Below are positions 60,721 to 64,000 of a DNA stretch of 64,000 bases, piece by piece (position 1 is the stretch's first letter; each line of letters starts with the position of its first letter). The DNA lies in contig NZ_JABWRE020000001.1 of the NCBI RefSeq assembly GCF_014268815.2, forward strand, positions 377,001-441,000. Direction: 5' to 3'. This DNA comes from Pseudomonas urmiensis (GTDB taxonomy: Bacteria > Pseudomonadota > Gammaproteobacteria > Pseudomonadales > Pseudomonadaceae). The position numbers and the translations under genes were made by a program. The notes beneath the pieces are model-generated. The model made no database searches, had not been told where the DNA came from, and saw only the letters and a program-made list of their open reading frames with translations.

Positions 60721-62772
60721 TCAGGCGGTGCCGATCTCGCCGCCATCATTACGCTGAATCACCACCGTCGAAGCCCGTGGTCGCACGGTAGTTCCGGCCG
60801 GCGCGGCGTCGGTCGCCACATCGTTGAACGGCCAGTTCTCCGGGTGCTGGATGTTGACGAACATCGACTTGTTGTCCGGGGCAAAGGCTATCCCGGTGAC
60901 CTCGCAGCCGTTGGGGCCGACGAAGAAGCGCCGCAGGTCCACCTGGTTCTGCGCGTTGACCGGAATCTGCTTGCCGGCAGCATCCACCAGATCGGTCGGA
61001 ATCACCGCCAGCAGTTGGTCGTTGGTGTAGCTGGTCAAGGTCGACTCACCGTTGTCGGTCTCGAACCACAACACCCCACGGCTATCGAAGCTCATGCCGT
61101 CGGGGCTGGCGAACTGGTTCAGTTCGGTCAGGCCTGAGCGGTTGATGTCGGCGGTGCCGGCGGCGTTGGCGCCGAATACGAAGATGTCCCAGTTGAAGCT
61201 GGCGTGATCATCGCTGTCGTGCCAGCGAATGATGTGGCCATGGCGGTTCGGCCCACGTGGGTTGGCCGCATCGACTTTTTCCGGGGTACGCGAGCTGTTG
61301 TTGGTCAGGGTCAGGTAGACGTCGCCGTTGAGTGGGTTGACGGCAGTCCACTCGGGGCGGTCCATCGGCGTGGCACCGACGGCATCGGCGGCGCCACGGG
61401 TGTGCAAGATGATCCCCGGCAAGTCACCGTACAACGCACCGAGGGTGCTGCCAGCGGTGGTAGCGGTGGCGACGTCGAGCAGCAGCCAGTTACCGCTGCC
61501 GTCGGCATTGAAGCGGGCGACATACAGCTTGCCTTGGTCCATGTACTTGGCGCCGGTGGCCAGGCGGTCGGCTGGAGTGGCGTCTGCTGGGTCCCACACG
61601 GCATCGGAGACGAACTTGTACAGGTACTCGTTGTTGGAGTCGTCACCGGTGTACCAGACCAGCGGCTTGCCCGCCACCGGCAGGCCCGGGCAGCAGCCCT
61701 CGTGGCGGAAGCGACCCAGGGCGGTGCGTTTGACCGCCAGGGTGCTGGCGTTGTACGGATCGATCTCGACGATGTAGCCGTAGGTGCTGGCTTCGTTGCG
61801 GAAGTCGTCGGTGGCGCTGGCGCCGGTCGGGGTAACGTCGAAGCGGGCGAACTCGTCGTCCACCTCGCTTGGGTCACCTGCGCAGGTTTCCCACTTGTAC
61901 TGGCCGCTGGAAGTACCCACGCCGATACGCGACTGGTCGGCTGGACGGGTGCCTTTGTTGACGAAGATGCCCGGCCAGTTCTCCTCGCAAGTCAGGTAGG
62001 TGCCCCACGGCGTGTAGCCATTGCCGCAGTTGTTGTTGGTGCCGCGGCACTGGGTGCCGGCCGGGGAGAACTTGGTCTTGACGTGGTCGGTGCCGCGCAG
62101 GGGGCCGGCGATGTCCATCAGCGAAACGGTGGTGAAGCGGCGATTGAGCGGGTCGTTGTCGACCACCTGCCAGCGGCCGTTGACCTTGCTCAGGCGAACC
62201 ACGCCAGCGCCGTGGGCGTTGATTTCCTTGCGCGCTTCTTCGACCGGGCGCTTGCCGCTGCCATCGGTGGTGGGCCCTGCCGGATGCAAGGCTTGGGCGT
62301 CGATGTACTCGAAGTTGATCGCCAGCAAGCCGTCATCGGAGCTGCCGTTGATAGGGAAGAAGTGCATGCCGTCGTGGTGCATGCCCATGGCGTTGGCCTG
62401 GTCGGTCGAGCTGTTGCTGCCGTCGGATTTCCACGGGTTGCCATTGCTGTTCAGCGGCGTGCCCCATGGCGCCAGGACATAGGCGCTGTAGCCGGCGGCG
62501 ACCACGCAGGCGTCGGTACGCGAGCCTGCGATGGAGTTGAAGCCTAGCTTGAGTTTCGGCGTTTCCGGGGTGGTTGGAGCCGAATCGTCGTCATCCGAAC
62601 CGCCACCGCCGTCGAAGCAGCCGGTCAGGCCGGTCCCGGCGATCATCGCGATCGCGGCGCCAAGGCTGCCGCGCATCACGGTGCGACGGCTCAGGTAGGC
62701 GTCCATGACGCTGGCCATTGGCAGGTTGCCGCTTAGATTGCGGTCTAGGTTGTCGCCGGTGTCTCGACTCAT
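60721..62772 (-). CDS. phoX: PhoX-type (DUF839) alkaline phosphatase, Tat substrate
   Basis: The protein has 683 residues. The N-terminal part carries a twin-arginine motif SRRTVMRGSLGAAIAMIAG about 28 residues in, then LTGC, a plausible lipobox at residue 51, followed by an Asp/Gly-rich linker. The body is the DUF839/PhoX family: LGFNSIAGSRTDACVVAAGY, AMGMHHDGMHFFPI, YLTCEENWPG and EGCCPGLPVAGKPLVWYTGDD. PhoX enzymes are calcium/iron phosphatases induced by phosphate starvation. In P. putida related phosphatases (Uxp proteins) are secreted by the type II system, which fits gspK and tatABC next door. A PHO box lies in the divergent promoter region. Confidence 0.87.
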   Translation of the reverse strand: MSRDTGDNLDRNLSGNLPMASVMDAYLSRRTVMRGSLGAAIAMIAGTGLTGCFDGGGGSDDDDSAPTTPETPKLKLGFNSIAGSRTDACVVAAGYSAYVLAPWGTPLNSNGNPWKSDGSNSSTDQANAMGMHHDGMHFFPINGSSDDGLLAINFEYIDAQALHPAGPTTDGSGKRPVEEARKEINAHGAGVVRLSKVNGRWQVVDNDPLNRRFTTVSLMDIAGPLRGTDHVKTKFSPAGTQCRGTNNNCGNGYTPWGTYLTCEENWPGIFVNKGTRPADQSRIGVGTSSGQYKWETCAGDPSEVDDEFARFDVTPTGASATDDFRNEASTYGYIVEIDPYNASTLAVKRTALGRFRHEGCCPGLPVAGKPLVWYTGDDSNNEYLYKFVSDAVWDPADATPADRLATGAKYMDQGKLYVARFNADGSGNWLLLDVATATTAGSTLGALYGDLPGIILHTRGAADAVGATPMDRPEWTAVNPLNGDVYLTLTNNSSRTPEKVDAANPRGPNRHGHIIRWHDSDDHASFNWDIFVFGANAAGTADINRSGLTELNQFASPDGMSFDSRGVLWFETDNGESTLTSYTNDQLLAVIPTDLVDAAGKQIPVNAQNQVDLRRFFVGPNGCEVTGIAFAPDNKSMFVNIQHPENWPFNDVATDAAPAGTTVRPRASTVVIQRNDGGEIGTA

Positions 62773-62912
62773 CAGGGTGTCCTTATAGTGGCTGAGTTGA
62801 AAGAAACCGCGACTTTAGTGCGCAAGTGTGATGATTCCTTGGCAGAAATATTAAGGTCCGCTTAAAACTAGCAGTTCTTAGCAACCTGTCTTGAAAGAAC
62901 ATTCCGCGATTG

Positions 62913-62941
62913 CTGTCGGATATCTGCCATTAAACTGTCAT
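62913..62941 (+). promoter_or_regulatory. PHO box with three 11-base repeats
   Basis: CTGTCGG, CTGCCAT and CTGTCAT are spaced by exactly four bases each (62913, 62924, 62935), matching the PhoB consensus CTGTCAT-N4-CTGTCAT. It lies 56 bases before the gene at 62997 and may also serve the divergent phosphatase gene. Confidence 0.8.
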
Positions 62942-62996
62942 GTGAGCGCCTCAATATCCGGGTCCCTAAGTGAACTCGGAAAGGATGCGGGCCTGA

Positions 62997-64000
62997 TGGC
63001 TAGTAGTGTGGGCAGACGCGAAGTAATCAGCTGGATGGGTGTCGGTGCGCTGGCACCGCTGCTCGGCGCCTGCTCTGCGCTCCCTGGCCAGCGTGGTGGC
63101 AGTGCGGCGGTCGATCTACTCTACGTCGCCGACACTCTCGATGCCCGCCAGCCTGGTATGCCCGTGGTACCTGCCACCCGACTTGGGCCGGTGAGCCATC
63201 TGGGGCGGGCGCCGTGGATGACTGGCAGCAGTGCCACCGCCGCCTACCCTGAGCTTGCGCCCTTGCTCGATGCCAGTCAGGCAGGCAGTGCGCAATTGGG
63301 TGGCTATGCGGTGCTGGCCGCGTTGCTTGAGCAATTGCGCAGCGAAGCCGGAGCCAGTAATTGCCTGACCTTGGAAAACGGTCAGGGCTGGAATGGCAGC
63401 GGCTTGGCCTACCTGACTCAAGGCGAGAGCGGCGTGCAAGGCAGCCAACTGCTTGCCAGTGAAGTGCGCGTCAGCAGCGATGAACGAGTGCTCTGGCCGC
63501 AACGCTGCGCCGGACTTTATCGCCAGTCTTCCTCTATTACCCTGGGGGCTGGACTGGCCAGCGATCAGGCCACGTCGCTTGGCATCGAGCCCCTGCGGAT
63601 TTTCGAACGTGGCGGTGCGCGAATTGCCGTGGTGGGTGTCACCGACCCGTACGCCCAGGATCAGAAAGCTTCGCTCAAACAGTGGTACCAATCGCTGCAG
63701 CCAATCTTCCAGCAAGCGCGCCGCGAGGCTGACCTGGTGGTGGCGCTGGCCGATGTCGGCACCGGGCCAGGGCTGTGGTTGGCCGAACGCCTCAATGAAG
63801 TCGACGTGCTGCTGTGTGCGCGCGGCCAGGACTTGTGGCCAGCGCCGGTCGAGGTGAGCCAAGCGAGCGGTCGTCGGGTTCCAGTGCTGTTCGCCGGCTG
63901 CCGTGGCAGCGGCGCGTTCCGCCTGCGCTGTCAGCAAGTGGCCGGCCAGTGGCGTTTCGAGGCGCGCTACTTTGCTGCCTTCGAACATCACCTGACGCCA
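62997..64000 (+). CDS. Tat-type lipoprotein, possible 5'-nucleotidase/phosphatase relative (cut by window end)
   Basis: 334 codons are visible and the frame is still open at the edge. The N-terminus MASSVGRREVISWMGVGALAPLLGAC has a twin-arginine pair and a lipobox LGAC. The rest (VDLLYVADTLDARQPG, LVVALADVGTGPGLWLAERLNEVDVLLCARGQDLWPAP) resembles the metallophosphatase part of UshA/SoxB-type proteins, but the usual DxH and GNHE motifs are degenerate or absent. It could be a structural relative rather than an active enzyme. A PHO box precedes it, the divergent neighbour is phoX, and the secretion genes are close, so a phosphate-scavenging surface protein (Uxp-like) is likely. Confidence 0.65.

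Overview
The window is a chromosomal stretch of a Pseudomonas of the P. putida group. The evidence is roughly 60-65% GC, the Entner-Doudoroff/glucose uptake block (gap-edd-glk-gltR-gtrS-gts-oprB-hexR-zwf-pgl-eda), an arcDABC operon, guaBA, and many copies of the putida-type REP palindrome (core GCGGGCTTGCCCGCG). The order of the core genes agrees with my memory of P. putida KT2440; no alignment could be run. I see no rRNA, tRNA, CRISPR array, transposase or phage gene.

Layout. 1-2020: the 5' end of gcvH and its regulator gcsR, with a sigma-54 promoter and two 18-bp tandem operators between them. 2172-7453: a small gene, then arcC, arcB, arcA and arcD (arginine deiminase pathway), all leftward behind an Anr-type box. 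7925-9352: a divergent second arcD-like antiporter. 9457-11276: a CoA-transferase and a DUF454 membrane protein. 11329-17306: heme-iron uptake (hemO, TonB receptor hxuA, anti-sigma hxuR, ECF sigma hxuI) with Fur-like boxes and an 840-bp inverted-repeat structure between receptor and anti-sigma genes. 17520-36053: glucose metabolism. This holds gapA, edd-glk, the gltR-gtrS two-component system, a sugar isomerase of the AGE family, the gtsABCD transporter, porin oprB, a mutarotase, hexR and zwf-pgl-eda. 36251-44579: a NIT-domain chemoreceptor, leuA with a leader peptide, an M23 peptidase, xseA, a LysR regulator and a TauE-type exporter. 44630-56525: a CXXC protein, guaB, guaA, a Tat-exported multicopper oxidase, tadA, mltF, purL and a NIF3-like protein. 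56606-58102: an AT-richer HET-C-like gene that looks like an insertion. 58306-64000: a tatABC set, gspK of a type II secretion system, a PhoX-type phosphatase and a Tat lipoprotein cut by the window end, with a three-repeat PHO box between the last two.

How the parts work together. Glucose enters through OprB, is bound by GtsA and imported by GtsBCD, is phosphorylated by Glk, oxidised by Zwf and Pgl, and split by Edd and Eda. HexR-type operators stand before edd/gapA and zwf. A shared 30-bp motif stands before the isomerase gene and gtsA and is my candidate GltR site. Hfq/Crc-type CA motifs overlap the translation starts of gtsA, oprB and the mutarotase gene. The right end looks like a phosphate-starvation secretion module, in which folded substrates are exported by a dedicated Tat system and probably passed to a type II secretion system whose other genes lie outside the window.

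The items I find most worth a second look are the HET-C gene, the 840-bp nested inverted repeat, the GltR-like motif pair, the leuA leader peptide and the Tat/T2SS/phosphatase module. None is proven to be a new system from sequence alone.
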